A stretch of DNA of 30,703 bases from JBBIRT01 sp037441725 (GCA_037441725.1 JBBIRT010000020.1:1-30703); one strand, 5' to 3'. Numbered from the stretch's first letter, positions 14,905 through 23,979 are shown. A program made the numbers and translations. The notes: generated by a model not told the origin, from the sequence alone.

Positions 14905-16203
14905 CTACCTTCTGACCTGGTGTAGAAAGGGTCGGATTTCCTCCATGGTTCTTTCCGTTGCGCCCTGATGTCTTTTAAGAAACCGATAGCCTCTCTCTCC
15001 TACCCCTCTGCAGGCCTCATCATCCGAAAGGAAATGTTTCAATTTTAAGAAGAGATCCTCTTCCCCTGTGACCGAAATGGCCCCTCCAGCCTGGATGAGA
15101 TGTCGAGAGATTTCTAAAAAGTTAAACATATAAGGTCCAAAGAGCACGCATTTTTTAAAAAAAAGGGGTTCAAGGGGATTGTGTCCACCAATCGGGACAA
15201 GACTCCCACCAATAAAGACTACACTTGCAAGACGATAGAGGCTCATCAATTCACCCATTGTATCAAGGAGGATCACCTCGGGTGGCTCGGGTTTAGAGGA
15301 TTGGGGATTCAAAACCATGGAAGTCTTTCTTTGCCATGAGAAGGACTCCCTTCTTAACAGCCTCTCCACCTCCTCTAATCGTTCAAGATGTCTTGGGGCG
15401 AGTATGAGGGTAAGGGGAGGATTCTCTTCTTTCAATTTTTTAAAGAGATGAACCAAAATCTCTTCTTCTCCAGGGTGAGTGGATCCTGCAATAAGAACCT
15501 TTTTCTTTCCATCCATATTGAGGAGCTGAGCCATCTGGTCTGCAATCCCTGTGGAGGAAGGAGGAATCCTCTGATCAAATTTTAAATTTCCCACCACTCT
15601 TGTTTTTTGAGGCTCTCCCCCAATCTCGATGATTCGTTTTCGATCTTCCTCCGTTTGCATGAGAAAGAGAGAAACATATTTTAGACATTCTTTGAACAAA
15701 AATCTTAGATAAAGATATCCTCGAAATGATCTTTGGGAAATCCTACCATTGAAAAGGATCATGGGGATTTGATGTTTTCCACAAAAACGTAATAGGTTCG
15801 GCCATAGTTCTGTCTCTGCGATAAGGAAGAGACCAGGGTTGATTTTTTCGATGGCTATCCTTAGGAAGAAAGGATGGTCTATGGGTAGGAAAAGGACTCG
15901 ATCTATTTCTGGTAGAGAGGTCTTTGCGGTCTCATTTCCCATAGCAGTCATCGTCGTTAAAACGATATTTACCCCTGGAAATTCTTTCTTAATCCTCTTA
16001 ATCATTGGAGCAGAGCAGAAGACCTCTCCAACCGATGCCGCATGAACCCAGACATTCTTTTGAGCCAAAAGGCCTTTGAAAAATCCCATTCGTTGGGAAA
16101 GAGCCATTCGAAACTGTCTTTGGATGAGGCTTCTTGCCAAAACATAGGGGGAAATAAGGAGAAGAAAAAATGTAAGGAGGAAATTGTAAAATAGATATAT
16201 CAT
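14905..16203 (-). CDS. waaA: 3-deoxy-D-manno-octulosonic acid (Kdo) transferase
   Basis: 432-residue GT30 enzyme that transfers Kdo from CMP-Kdo to lipid IVA on the inner face of the inner membrane. It starts with a membrane anchor (YLFYNFLLTFFLLLISPYVLA), then VWVHAASVGEVFCSAPMI with the acceptor-side Glu, TTMTAMG, AETELWPNLLRFC, and the donor-binding GGSLVPIGGHNPLEPL with Glu. How many Kdo residues it adds cannot be judged from the sequence. Starts at ATG 16203, behind a 158-base gap from the acyltransferase gene, which is the widest gap in the right-arm string and may contain a separate signal. Confidence 0.92.
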   Translation of the reverse strand: MIYLFYNFLLTFFLLLISPYVLARSLIQRQFRMALSQRMGFFKGLLAQKNVWVHAASVGEVFCSAPMIKRIKKEFPGVNIVLTTMTAMGNETAKTSLPEIDRVLFLPIDHPFFLRIAIEKINPGLFLIAETELWPNLLRFCGKHQIPMILFNGRISQRSFRGYLYLRFLFKECLKYVSLFLMQTEEDRKRIIEIGGEPQKTRVVGNLKFDQRIPPSSTGIADQMAQLLNMDGKKKVLIAGSTHPGEEEILVHLFKKLKEENPPLTLILAPRHLERLEEVERLLRRESFSWQRKTSMVLNPQSSKPEPPEVILLDTMGELMSLYRLASVVFIGGSLVPIGGHNPLEPLFFKKCVLFGPYMFNFLEISRHLIQAGGAISVTGEEDLFLKLKHFLSDDEACRGVGERGYRFLKRHQGATERTMEEIRPFLHQVRR

Positions 16204-16295
16204 CCATATAATCTAACAAAAAACAACCCTTCCAATCAAGTAATCCAAAATACCTGGATCAGGCCCTCCCTTAAAGGATTGAAAGATTCAGATTG

Positions 16296-16373
16296 GATTC
16301 CCCTGAAGGTGTTTTGGCATTCCCCAGTCTCTATTTATGAGACATTCCCGCAAGGAGGAGGTTAAGGGGAATC
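16296..16373 (-). other. Inverted repeat at the acyltransferase/waaA junction
   Basis: GATTCCCCT at 16296-16304 and its complement AGGGGAATC at 16365-16373, with a smaller GTCTC/GAGAC hairpin between them. It overlaps the last codons of the acyltransferase and lies ahead of waaA. There is no following T run, so it may be an attenuating or processing structure or chance. The rest of the 158-base gap shows nothing coding. Confidence 0.3.
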
Positions 16374-17030
16374 AAAATAATGGTCAGCCCAATGGGTCAA
16401 TTCATTGAGACGTTTCTCAAGAAGGATCCTTTTCTCTTCAAGGTGGGTTCTGTCTCCCTCTGGATCCACATAAATCGGTTCTCCCCAGATGAAAACCCCT
16501 CTTGAAAAGGGGTAGGGGAGGAGAAATTGATCCCATGTATTAAAAATCTTCTTCTTCGAGGCGCTGAAGGTTAATGGAAGGATCGCCCTCCCAGTCAATT
16601 TGGCCAATTCAATCACACCCAATTGAACTTGATACCGTGGACCCCTTGGCCCATCTGGAACAATAGCAATATCCGAACCCTCCTGTAAGGTCTTCACCAT
16701 CTCTTTAAATGCAGAGAAACTCTTTTTATGGGTCGATCCAGAGATCGGATTGAATCCAAATCGGATCAGAGCCTTTCCGATAATCTGGCCATCGCGATGG
16801 GGGGAGACAAGAAAGCTCAATCTTTTCCCTTTATAAACAAGAGGCATCATGAGAAGCCTTCCATGCCAGAAGGCACCAATGGCTGAAACCCCTTTTTCCC
16901 AAAATTCTCTCGGGATCTCAGGATGGATCACCTCAAAATGCATGGTGAAAGATAGAGATTTCACAGTCCAATAGGCTAACCATGGCCCTAGCCAAGCCAC
17001 CAACTTCTTCTTCAAAGGCTTAAGAAACAT
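16362..17030 (-). CDS. Lysophospholipid acyltransferase family protein (DUF374)
   Basis: 222 residues, DUF374/COG2121 family. An N-terminal hydrophobic segment is followed by AFWHGRLLMMP, in which the His replaces the HX4D-type catalytic position of related acyltransferases. SPHRDGQIIGK and PDGPRGPRYQVQLG follow, the blocks used to recognise this family. Position between msbA and waaA suggests it modifies lipid A or its precursor by acyl transfer, possibly serving as the late acyltransferase since no lpxL or lpxM is in the window. That role is inferred; members are poorly characterised. The gene starts 73 bases after msbA. Confidence 0.85.
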   Translation of the reverse strand: MFLKPLKKKLVAWLGPWLAYWTVKSLSFTMHFEVIHPEIPREFWEKGVSAIGAFWHGRLLMMPLVYKGKRLSFLVSPHRDGQIIGKALIRFGFNPISGSTHKKSFSAFKEMVKTLQEGSDIAIVPDGPRGPRYQVQLGVIELAKLTGRAILPLTFSASKKKIFNTWDQFLLPYPFSRGVFIWGEPIYVDPEGDRTHLEEKRILLEKRLNELTHWADHYFDSP

Positions 17031-17103
17031 CTCTTCTAAATCTGGAATTTGGAGTGCGGACTCAGAGTGTTGAATCGAATTTTTTATAATGTCTCATCAG
17101 GAT

Positions 17104-18936
17104 TTAGTAAACTCTTTTGACCTTCGGTGCGGTCCAGACCCTCCTCCCATCATCCTTGAACTGAAGATCGTAGAGGCGGCGATATTCCCCATTGAGAGCC
17201 ATCAACTCCTCATGAGTCCCCTCCTCCACAATTCGACCCTCAGAAAGGACAACGATCCGATGGGCATTCCGAATGGTGGAGAGACGATGGGCAATGACAA
17301 AAACCGTCCTCCCTTTCATCAATTCTTCTAAGGCCTTTCGAACCTCTATTTCAGAATCAGAATCGAGGGAGGAAGTGGCCTCATCCAAAATCAATATCGG
17401 GGCATTCTTTAAAAGGGCCCTGGCAATGGAGATCCGCTGCCGTTCCCCTCCTGAAAGCTTTACTCCTTGCTCACCAATGATCGTTTGGTATCCTTGGGGA
17501 AGCCTCTGAATGAACCCATGGGCATTGGCTGCCTTGGCGGCTTCAATCACCTCTTGATCGGAACACTTCATATTGCCATAGGCGATATTGTTTCTAACCG
17601 TATCATTGAAAAGGATGGTCTGTTGGGTCACCAAAGCGATCTGATCCCTGAGGGATTTCAAGGTAACTTTTCGAATATCATAATCATCAATATAGATTTG
17701 TCCACTTTCCACATCATAGAATCTGGGTAAAAGATTGACCAATGAGGTCTTGCCTGCCCCGCTCATTCCCACCAGGGCAATCACTTCCCCAACCCTTACC
17801 TGAATGGAGATATCTTTAAGGACAACCTCTTCATCATACTTAAAAAAGACCTTTTGAAATCTGATCCCTCTCGAGATGGGTGGCAGAGGAACGGCCCCTT
17901 CCTCTTCCTGCACCTCTGGAAGGGTATCAAGAAGTTCAAAGACCCTCGCTGCAGCAGCCAAGCCCTCCTGAACCTCTAAGTTCACCTTACTCAGATCTCG
18001 AATCGGGGCATAAAGCATGAGAAGGGCAGCCAAAAAAGAACCAAAAGACCCAGGACTGATCTCTCCGGAGATGACCCGATACCCTCCTACCCAGATGATC
18101 CCAGCTACACCGATCCCCCCCAACAATTCCATCAAGGGGTGGGAAAGGGCTCTGATCTTCACTCGTTTGAGGACGATCCTGAAGTATCGATCATTCTCCT
18201 CGGAAAAGCGGCGATTCTCATAGTCCTCCATATTAAAGGCCTTGACAATCCGATTCCCTGTGATCGTCTCATGGAGGAAGGTGGTGATGGAACCCATCCG
18301 CTGTTGGCTCTTTCGACTGAATTTCCGAAGTCTCCTTCCAAATTCTTTGATTGGAAAGACGGCTAAGGGAAAGATGATAAAGGCAAGAAGGGCAAGTTTC
18401 CAATCTCGGTAAAGGACCACACCAATCAGCCCGAGGATGGTAAAACTATCCTTAAGAAGACCGGTGATGGTATTGGAAACAGATCCTTGAATGAGATTGA
18501 CATCATTGGTGATCCGGGAGATAAGAATCCCTGTAGGGGTCTTGGTGAAGAAAGAAAGGGAAAGGGTTTGAAGATGGGAATAGAGTTTCTCTCTGAGATC
18601 AGCCACGACCCTGAGACCTACAAAATTCATGAAATAGGCTTGGCCGTAATCGAAGAACCCTTTGAATAAAAAAAGGAGGATGATGGCAACAGGAAGAATC
18701 AGGAGCATCTCCATATCTTTTTTAAGGAAGAGCTCTTCAAGATGGAGCTGGATGATGAGATTCTTGACCACAGGAGGAATCCCTTCCCTTTTGAGAAAAA
18801 CCCCATCGAGGACAGGTTTGACAAGGAACGCCTGTGCTGCGGTCAGGAGAGAGACAAAGATCATACAGACCATTGCGAAGGCCAATCTGATCCAATAGGG
18901 TTTTACTAATCTGAGAAGCCGGCGATAGAGGGACAT
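17104..18936 (-). CDS. msbA: Lipid A export ATP-binding/permease protein MsbA
   Basis: 610-residue half-transporter that flips lipid A-core across the inner membrane. The N-terminal membrane domain has six predicted spans over about residues 15-310, and the C-terminal ATPase has Walker A GMSGAGKTS, Q-loop VTQQTILFND, signature LSGGERQR, Walker B ILILDEATSSLD and switch His in VIAHRLST. The order fits the exporter ABC-B family, and the neighbours (lpxB ahead; acyltransferase, waaA and lpxK behind) support the lipid A substrate over drug export. ATG 18936 has only a distant GGGGAT. Slightly longer than the E. coli protein (582) because of the C-terminal tail and an early periplasmic loop. Confidence 0.93.
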   Translation of the reverse strand: MSLYRRLLRLVKPYWIRLAFAMVCMIFVSLLTAAQAFLVKPVLDGVFLKREGIPPVVKNLIIQLHLEELFLKKDMEMLLILPVAIILLFLFKGFFDYGQAYFMNFVGLRVVADLREKLYSHLQTLSLSFFTKTPTGILISRITNDVNLIQGSVSNTITGLLKDSFTILGLIGVVLYRDWKLALLAFIIFPLAVFPIKEFGRRLRKFSRKSQQRMGSITTFLHETITGNRIVKAFNMEDYENRRFSEENDRYFRIVLKRVKIRALSHPLMELLGGIGVAGIIWVGGYRVISGEISPGSFGSFLAALLMLYAPIRDLSKVNLEVQEGLAAAARVFELLDTLPEVQEEEGAVPLPPISRGIRFQKVFFKYDEEVVLKDISIQVRVGEVIALVGMSGAGKTSLVNLLPRFYDVESGQIYIDDYDIRKVTLKSLRDQIALVTQQTILFNDTVRNNIAYGNMKCSDQEVIEAAKAANAHGFIQRLPQGYQTIIGEQGVKLSGGERQRISIARALLKNAPILILDEATSSLDSDSEIEVRKALEELMKGRTVFVIAHRLSTIRNAHRIVVLSEGRIVEEGTHEELMALNGEYRRLYDLQFKDDGRRVWTAPKVKRVY

Positions 18937-18993
18937 TTTAAGAACAAATCCCCATGATCAATGTTATTCTTTATGGTATCATATCTCTCTCTC

Positions 18994-20127
18994 TTACATC
19001 AAGGAGAGGACAATACGGGCTGCTCTTTGGGAGGCTCCTGGTTCTCCGAGTTTATTTCGAACTTCGTCCATTTGTACTTTCATCTTTTGATTCACCAGAG
19101 GGTCCTTTAAAATCCGAAAGGCCTCCTCTGCAATCCTTCTCGGATCGACCTCTTTCTGAATGAATTCCGGGGCCAGGGCTCTTCCGGCCACCAAATTGAC
19201 CAATCCAATATGATCCACCTGCACCAACGCTCTTCCAATCCAGTAAGAGAGTAAAGACACTTTATAAATAATGATCATAGGCTTCCCCAAAATGGCCCCT
19301 TCAAGAGTCGCTGTGCCTGAGGCCGTGATCAAAAGTTCAGAGAGGTTCATCGCATCATAGGTCAATCCTTCCACGACCTTCAATGGAAAAGAGAGAGCTT
19401 CAATTTTGGATGATAAATTCATTTTCGAAAGGCCTGGGGCAAGGGGGAGGATAAATTGTAGATCAGGGATCTCTTGATGAAGAAGTTGGGCTGTTTTTAA
19501 AAGTGGAGGAAGTAATCTTTGGACCTCGTGTTTTCGACTCCCAGGAAGTAAACCGATGGTTCGGCGTGTTGGATCCAGACCAAATTTTTGATAGGCCTGC
19601 TCCAAAGAGAGTTTGGGCCTTACAATATCGATCAAGGGATGACCAACCCACTCGACGTCAACCCCTGCCGCTTCATAGATTGGCACCTCAAAAGGAAATA
19701 GGACCACCATCTTTCTTACCCATCTGGCAATCAACTGCACCCTTTTGGATCTCCAGGCCCAGACCTGAGGACTGACATAGTAAAGAATCGGGATTCCTTT
19801 GGAGTGGGCTATTCTGGCAAATCTGAGATTAAAATCAGGAAAATCAATGAGAATGATGAGATCAGGTTTTTCTTGATCGAGAGCCCTTTTCAACCCCCGA
19901 AGAGCGTTATAGATGGAATTCAATTTTAAGAAGACCTCGGTGATCCCCACTACAGACAGAGAATGTGACGGGTAGAGGATTTTCATTCCTCTCTTTTGCA
20001 ACCCTTCTCCTCCCACACCCAAGAATTGAATTTCTGGATCTAAGTTTTGGATGGCTTCAACCAGATGGGATCCGAGGAGATCTCCTGAGGCTTCTCCTGC
20101 AATCAACAGGATCTTCTTTGTTCTCAT
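18994..20127 (-). CDS. lpxB: Lipid-A-disaccharide synthase
   Basis: 377-residue GT19 enzyme joining UDP-2,3-diacylglucosamine and lipid X into the beta-1',6 disaccharide. It has AGEASGDLLGSHLVEA near the N-terminus, DFPDFNLRFA, YYVSPQVWAWRSKR, LPGSRKHEV and SGTATLE, all signature blocks. Length is normal. It begins one base after the oxidoreductase stop (TGA-G-ATG), so the two are very tightly linked. The hydrolase that makes its lipid X substrate (LpxH, LpxI or LpxG) is not in the window. Confidence 0.94.
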   Translation of the reverse strand: MRTKKILLIAGEASGDLLGSHLVEAIQNLDPEIQFLGVGGEGLQKRGMKILYPSHSLSVVGITEVFLKLNSIYNALRGLKRALDQEKPDLIILIDFPDFNLRFARIAHSKGIPILYYVSPQVWAWRSKRVQLIARWVRKMVVLFPFEVPIYEAAGVDVEWVGHPLIDIVRPKLSLEQAYQKFGLDPTRRTIGLLPGSRKHEVQRLLPPLLKTAQLLHQEIPDLQFILPLAPGLSKMNLSSKIEALSFPLKVVEGLTYDAMNLSELLITASGTATLEGAILGKPMIIIYKVSLLSYWIGRALVQVDHIGLVNLVAGRALAPEFIQKEVDPRRIAEEAFRILKDPLVNQKMKVQMDEVRNKLGEPGASQRAARIVLSLM

Positions 20128-20128
20128 C

Positions 20129-21085
20129 TCATCCCTGCTTCAGTGAGGAGTGGGCATGAATCTCCTTTTGGATCTGTAAGGCAAGTTCTAATGTCTTCCG
20201 GCCATCTAATCCTGAGACCCTTGCTTTCTCTCGCTTCCTAACGCTCTGAAGAAAGGACAGAAGCTCGGCTTTCAGAGGATCGATCTTTTGAACGGGGATC
20301 TCCTCTGTCATCATTGTAGGATTTTCTTCACCCTTCAGAGGGACAACCTTCTTTGAAACAGAGAGTTTTTGGAAAAGATAGTCAATCGAAATGATCCCCT
20401 CAGGTTGAAAAATAAGGGTCTTCCGAACCTTCTCTTGAGAAACCCGACTAGCGATCAGATAGGCAATGCACCCATTTTCAAATTCAAGAAAAGCATGGGC
20501 AATATCTGAATAAGAAGTCAGAAAAGGAATACCGATGGCCCGAAGTTTCCTTACTTTTGAATCCACCAGGCTTAAAATAATATCAAGATCATGAACCATC
20601 AGATCTAATACCACGTCCACTTCGGTTCCCCTTCCGGTGAACGGACTCAAACGACGGGATTCAATCAATAGAGGATTTTTCAACCTCCCTTCCATCCCTA
20701 AAAGAGCTCCATTGAACCGTTCTAAATGGCCGATTTGGAAAATCAGCCCTTTCGATTCTGCCAATTCGATCAGCTCATCAGCTTCCTCAAGGGTATTCGA
20801 GATGGGTTTTTCAAGGAATACATCAATCCCGCGGAGAAAGAAATCTTTTGCAATGGGATAATGGGAGGGAGTGGGAACGGCAATGCTCACCGCTTGAACC
20901 TTATTGAAAAGATCGGTATGATGGAGGAAGGATGGAATTCGGTATTGCCTTCCAATTTCCTGAGCCCGGAGGGGATTGATATCGGCCACCCCCACCAATT
21001 CCACATCATCAATCTCCACATACTTTTCCACATGGAATTGGCCAAAGTAACCGACACCCACGACACCGACTCTGATTTTTTCCAC
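20129..21085 (-). CDS. Gfo/Idh/MocA oxidoreductase, GnnA candidate
   Basis: 318-residue NAD(P)-dependent enzyme of the Gfo/Idh/MocA family. It has the nucleotide loop GVVGVGYFGQFH (residues 6-17), VAVPTPSHY-like SIAVPTPSH, the EKPIS Lys motif and VLDLMVHDLDI with the family's acid and His residues. It lies directly between lpxA and lpxB: its GTG start abuts the lpxA stop, and lpxB starts one base after its end. In Acidithiobacillus ferrooxidans, GnnA of this family sits in that place and oxidises UDP-GlcNAc at C3 for amide-linked lipid A; its transaminase partner GnnB is not here. It may therefore be GnnA with an unlinked partner or act on another UDP-sugar. Confidence 0.8.
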   Translation of the reverse strand: MEKIRVGVVGVGYFGQFHVEKYVEIDDVELVGVADINPLRAQEIGRQYRIPSFLHHTDLFNKVQAVSIAVPTPSHYPIAKDFFLRGIDVFLEKPISNTLEEADELIELAESKGLIFQIGHLERFNGALLGMEGRLKNPLLIESRRLSPFTGRGTEVDVVLDLMVHDLDIILSLVDSKVRKLRAIGIPFLTSYSDIAHAFLEFENGCIAYLIASRVSQEKVRKTLIFQPEGIISIDYLFQKLSVSKKVVPLKGEENPTMMTEEIPVQKIDPLKAELLSFLQSVRKREKARVSGLDGRKTLELALQIQKEIHAHSSLKQG

Positions 21086-21859
21086 TTAACGACTGATCCC
21101 TCTCTTCGATTGCTGGATGAATTGGAGGAGGTGTTGGACCTCTGGGGTTTGGGCGATCTCATCCTCTCCGACCTTTTTAATCGCTTTCTCCAGGGTGAGG
21201 GCAGAGCGGAAGATGATCCGGTAAGCCTTTTTAAGGGCGTTCATGGTCTCCTCTGAGAAGTTTGCTCGTCTGAGGCCAATCGTGTTGAGTCCAAAGAGTT
21301 TTGCCCTATCCCCTTGGGCTTTGGTATAAGGAGGGATATCCATGAGAACCCCAGTGAGGCCTCCAATGATGGCATAAGTCCCTACCCGACAGAATTGGTG
21401 AATGGCAACCAGTCCGCCGATGACCGCCCTGTCCTCAATGATGATATGCCCCCCTAAGGTGGCTCCATTGGCCATGACAATCTGATTTCCGATTTGACAA
21501 TCATGAGCCACATGGGAGTAGGCCATGAAAAAATTATCATTTCCTATCACGGTCTTTCCTCCCCCCTTAGGTGTTCCTCGATGGAGGGTAACAAATTCTC
21601 GTATGATGTTGTGATCACCAATATGAAGAAAGGTCTTCTCTCCTTTGAAGCCTAAGAATTGAGGGGCCTCTCCAATGGAGGCAAATTGAAAAATCCGGCA
21701 TCCCTTTCCAATTCTCGTCCCTTCTCGGATGACGACATGGGGTCCGATTTGGGTCCCCTCCCCAATAAAAACCCCCTTCTCAATCACTGTATAGGGGCCA
21801 ATCTCAACCCCTTCACAAATCTCAGCTTTCGGATCGATAATTGCAGTTGGATGGATCAT
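21086..21859 (-). CDS. lpxA: UDP-GlcNAc O-acyltransferase LpxA
   Basis: 257-residue left-handed beta-helix enzyme starting lipid A synthesis by moving a 3-hydroxyacyl chain from ACP to the 3 position of UDP-GlcNAc (or of its 3-amino analogue). Hexapeptide repeats run to about residue 190. The catalytic base is His119 in SHVAHDC, with His138 and His154 (IHQFC) as in E. coli. Gly167 is the residue matching the Gly173 ruler of E. coli, which permits long 3-hydroxyacyl chains. The ATG overlaps fabZ as ATGA. The C-terminal helical domain is intact, ending SKRGISR. Confidence 0.95.
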   Translation of the reverse strand: MIHPTAIIDPKAEICEGVEIGPYTVIEKGVFIGEGTQIGPHVVIREGTRIGKGCRIFQFASIGEAPQFLGFKGEKTFLHIGDHNIIREFVTLHRGTPKGGGKTVIGNDNFFMAYSHVAHDCQIGNQIVMANGATLGGHIIIEDRAVIGGLVAIHQFCRVGTYAIIGGLTGVLMDIPPYTKAQGDRAKLFGLNTIGLRRANFSEETMNALKKAYRIIFRSALTLEKAIKKVGEDEIAQTPEVQHLLQFIQQSKRGISR

Positions 21860-22293
21860 TTCCCCTCTCCTAACATGGCTAAGAGCTCAGCTTCGGCCAC
21901 CAACTTTCCATCGACCAATGCCTTTCCTTTAAATCCCCATATCGATTGACGATGCTTGGTGATCTCTAATTCAAGACGGAGTTGATCTCCTGGAATGACA
22001 GGTTTTCTAAACCGGGCATTATCGATTCCCAAGAAGTAAACCGATTTTACTCGTTCCTCCTCAGGCATGGAATGGAATACAAGGACGCCCGCCGTTTGGG
22101 CCATGGCCTCAACAATTAAGACCCCTGGCATGATTGGACGATCTGGAAAATGTCCTGGGAAGAAGGGTTCATTATAGGTGACGTTCTTAATCCCTACAAT
22201 TCGCCTCTCCGGTTCAACCTCAACAATCCGGTCCACCAATAGAAAGGGATAGGCATGAGGAAGGATCTTCATGATCTCTTTAATCTCTATCAT
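21856..22293 (-). CDS. fabZ: (3R)-hydroxyacyl-ACP dehydratase FabZ
   Basis: 145-residue hotdog-fold dehydratase that removes water from 3-hydroxyacyl-ACP in fatty acid elongation, competing with LpxA and LpxD for the same substrates. The catalytic pair is visible: His48 in FPGHFPDRPIMPG and Glu62 in VEAMAQ. LPHAYPFLLVDRI precedes. The ATG directly follows the lpxD stop (TAG-ATG), with AAGGAG inside the end of lpxD as ribosome binding site. The lpxD-fabZ-lpxA order is widespread in Gram-negative bacteria. Confidence 0.95.
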   Translation of the reverse strand: MIEIKEIMKILPHAYPFLLVDRIVEVEPERRIVGIKNVTYNEPFFPGHFPDRPIMPGVLIVEAMAQTAGVLVFHSMPEEERVKSVYFLGIDNARFRKPVIPGDQLRLELEITKHRQSIWGFKGKALVDGKLVAEAELLAMLGEGK

Positions 22294-23340
22294 CTACTTC
22301 TCCTTCTGGCTCAAAGAGAGCATCTCTTCAATCTGTTTCAATCGTTTCTCGATCTCAATGAGGCTCTTCCTCATCTCAGGTAGTTTCGGAAAGACAGTGA
22401 TCGCCCTGAGAAATTCTCGGTGGGGTAAGGCAGGGCTTCCCAAGAACCCTTGATTTGCTGGCAGGTCATGAGTGACTCCAGATTGAGCTCCAACCATCAC
22501 ATTGTCTCCAATCTCAATATGCCCAACCACTCCGACTTGACCGGCTAAGGTGACATTGTTGCCGATCTTTGTAGAGCCCGAAATCCCTACCTGGGCAACG
22601 ATAATGGAATCTTCTCCAATCGTGACATTATGAGCCACCTGGACTAAGTTGTCAATCTTGACCCCTCTTCGAATGACCGTTCTACCCAGGGTAGCTCGAT
22701 CAATCGTCGTATTGGCACCAATCTCGACGTCATCTTCGATCATGACTTTCCCTACTTGAGGAATCTTCACATTTTTACGGCCTTCTTTAACATATCCAAA
22801 TCCGTCGCTTCCGACAACCACCCCACTATGAAGGATGACCCTTTTGCCAATGAGAGTCCCGGAATAGATGGAGACATTGGGATAGAGAATCGAATCCTCC
22901 CCAATGGAGCAACCCTCTCCTACAAAGACCCCAGGATAAAGGGTCACCCGATCTCCAATGAGGCAGTGATCACCAATATAAACAAATGGATAGAGGGTGA
23001 GGTCCTTTCCCAATGTCGCTGTAGGACTGATCCAAGCCATCGAATCAATTCCCTTGGACTGATAGGGTCTATAAGAAAAGAGGGTAAGGATCTTCGCAAA
23101 AGCTAAATAAGGGTTGGTCACACAGAGAAGGGGCTTTTCTGCCTTGGTCACCTCCTTTGAGACAATGACTGCAGAGGCATTCGTTTCATTAAGTTTGGGC
23201 AGGTATTTTGGACTGGCAATGAAGGTGATCTCTTCAGATCGGGCCTCGTCAATGGAAGCCACCCCAGAGATTTCAATCTCTCCATCTCCGATCACGGTTC
23301 CATTCACAAATTCTGCCAATTCTCTAAGGCGTTTCTTCAT
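22294..23340 (-). CDS. lpxD: UDP-3-O-(3-hydroxyacyl)glucosamine N-acyltransferase
   Basis: 348-residue enzyme adding the second 3-hydroxyacyl chain, at the amine of UDP-3-acyl-glucosamine. The N-terminal uridine-binding domain (about 1-100) includes GVASIDEARSEEITFI. Hexapeptide repeats form the beta-helix (about 105-300), with catalytic His237 in VQVAHNVTIG. The C-terminal helix (about 315-345, KLPEMRKSLIEIEKRLKQIEEML) is amphipathic and likely binds ACP or forms a coil. It begins 71 bases after ompH. LpxC, which makes its substrate, is not in the window. Confidence 0.95.
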   Translation of the reverse strand: MKKRLRELAEFVNGTVIGDGEIEISGVASIDEARSEEITFIASPKYLPKLNETNASAVIVSKEVTKAEKPLLCVTNPYLAFAKILTLFSYRPYQSKGIDSMAWISPTATLGKDLTLYPFVYIGDHCLIGDRVTLYPGVFVGEGCSIGEDSILYPNVSIYSGTLIGKRVILHSGVVVGSDGFGYVKEGRKNVKIPQVGKVMIEDDVEIGANTTIDRATLGRTVIRRGVKIDNLVQVAHNVTIGEDSIIVAQVGISGSTKIGNNVTLAGQVGVVGHIEIGDNVMVGAQSGVTHDLPANQGFLGSPALPHREFLRAITVFPKLPEMRKSLIEIEKRLKQIEEMLSLSQKEK

Positions 23341-23411
23341 CTTTCCACCTTAAGGTCATTTCAGGGCTTACTGAATAGGCTCTAAGTTTCAATGCCCTGA
23401 TCCCTAAAAAA

Positions 23412-23936
23412 TTACTTCTTCTGGGCATCAAAGAGTTTGATCACCCGATCAGTGAGATCGATCGATTTTGAAGAATAGAGCACAAAATTCTCATTCTTCA
23501 CTAAAATAAAGGTAAACCCTTCATCGGCCCCCAATTTTTGGATCACCTTTTGGAGACCCAGCCCAATGCTCCGCTCCATCTCCAACCTCTTCTGATTCAT
23601 CTCATTCTGTGAATCCTCAATCCACCTCTGGAATTCCTTCAATTTATTCTGGAATTCTTTTTCCTTAGCTACTCGGGCCTCGGAGCTCAACATCAGGCTC
23701 TGTTTATCAAGAGATTCCTTCATGACTTGGAGCTCTTTCTGTTTCTCATCATAAATCTTCTGCAACTTCTCTCCTTCTTTGGCAAGCAGCTTTCTTCCCT
23801 CAACCCCTGCCTGGCACTCATTCACCGCCCTTTGAACATCAATGAAACCAATCTTAATCTCTGCAGCCCATCCTGATCCGAGCCATCCAGCAAGAATGAT
23901 CATCCCTAAAAAAAACGCCAACTTTTTCCCACACAT
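23412..23936 (-). CDS. skp: OmpH/Skp family periplasmic chaperone
   Basis: 174-residue exported chaperone for unfolded outer-membrane proteins on their way to BamA. A signal peptide (MCGKKLAFFLGMIILAGWLGSGWAA) leads into KIGFIDVQRAVNECQAG, the usual first strand, followed by long charged coiled-coil arms (about residues 50-140) and a final strand region GFTFILVKNENFVLYSSKSIDLTDRVI. Strong AGGAGG stands eight to ten bases before the ATG. The gene lies between bamA and lpxD, the standard place. Confidence 0.92.
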   Translation of the reverse strand: MCGKKLAFFLGMIILAGWLGSGWAAEIKIGFIDVQRAVNECQAGVEGRKLLAKEGEKLQKIYDEKQKELQVMKESLDKQSLMLSSEARVAKEKEFQNKLKEFQRWIEDSQNEMNQKRLEMERSIGLGLQKVIQKLGADEGFTFILVKNENFVLYSSKSIDLTDRVIKLFDAQKK

Positions 23937-23979
23937 TTTGAATACCCCTCCTATTTAATAGATTTAATCCTTAAACTCC

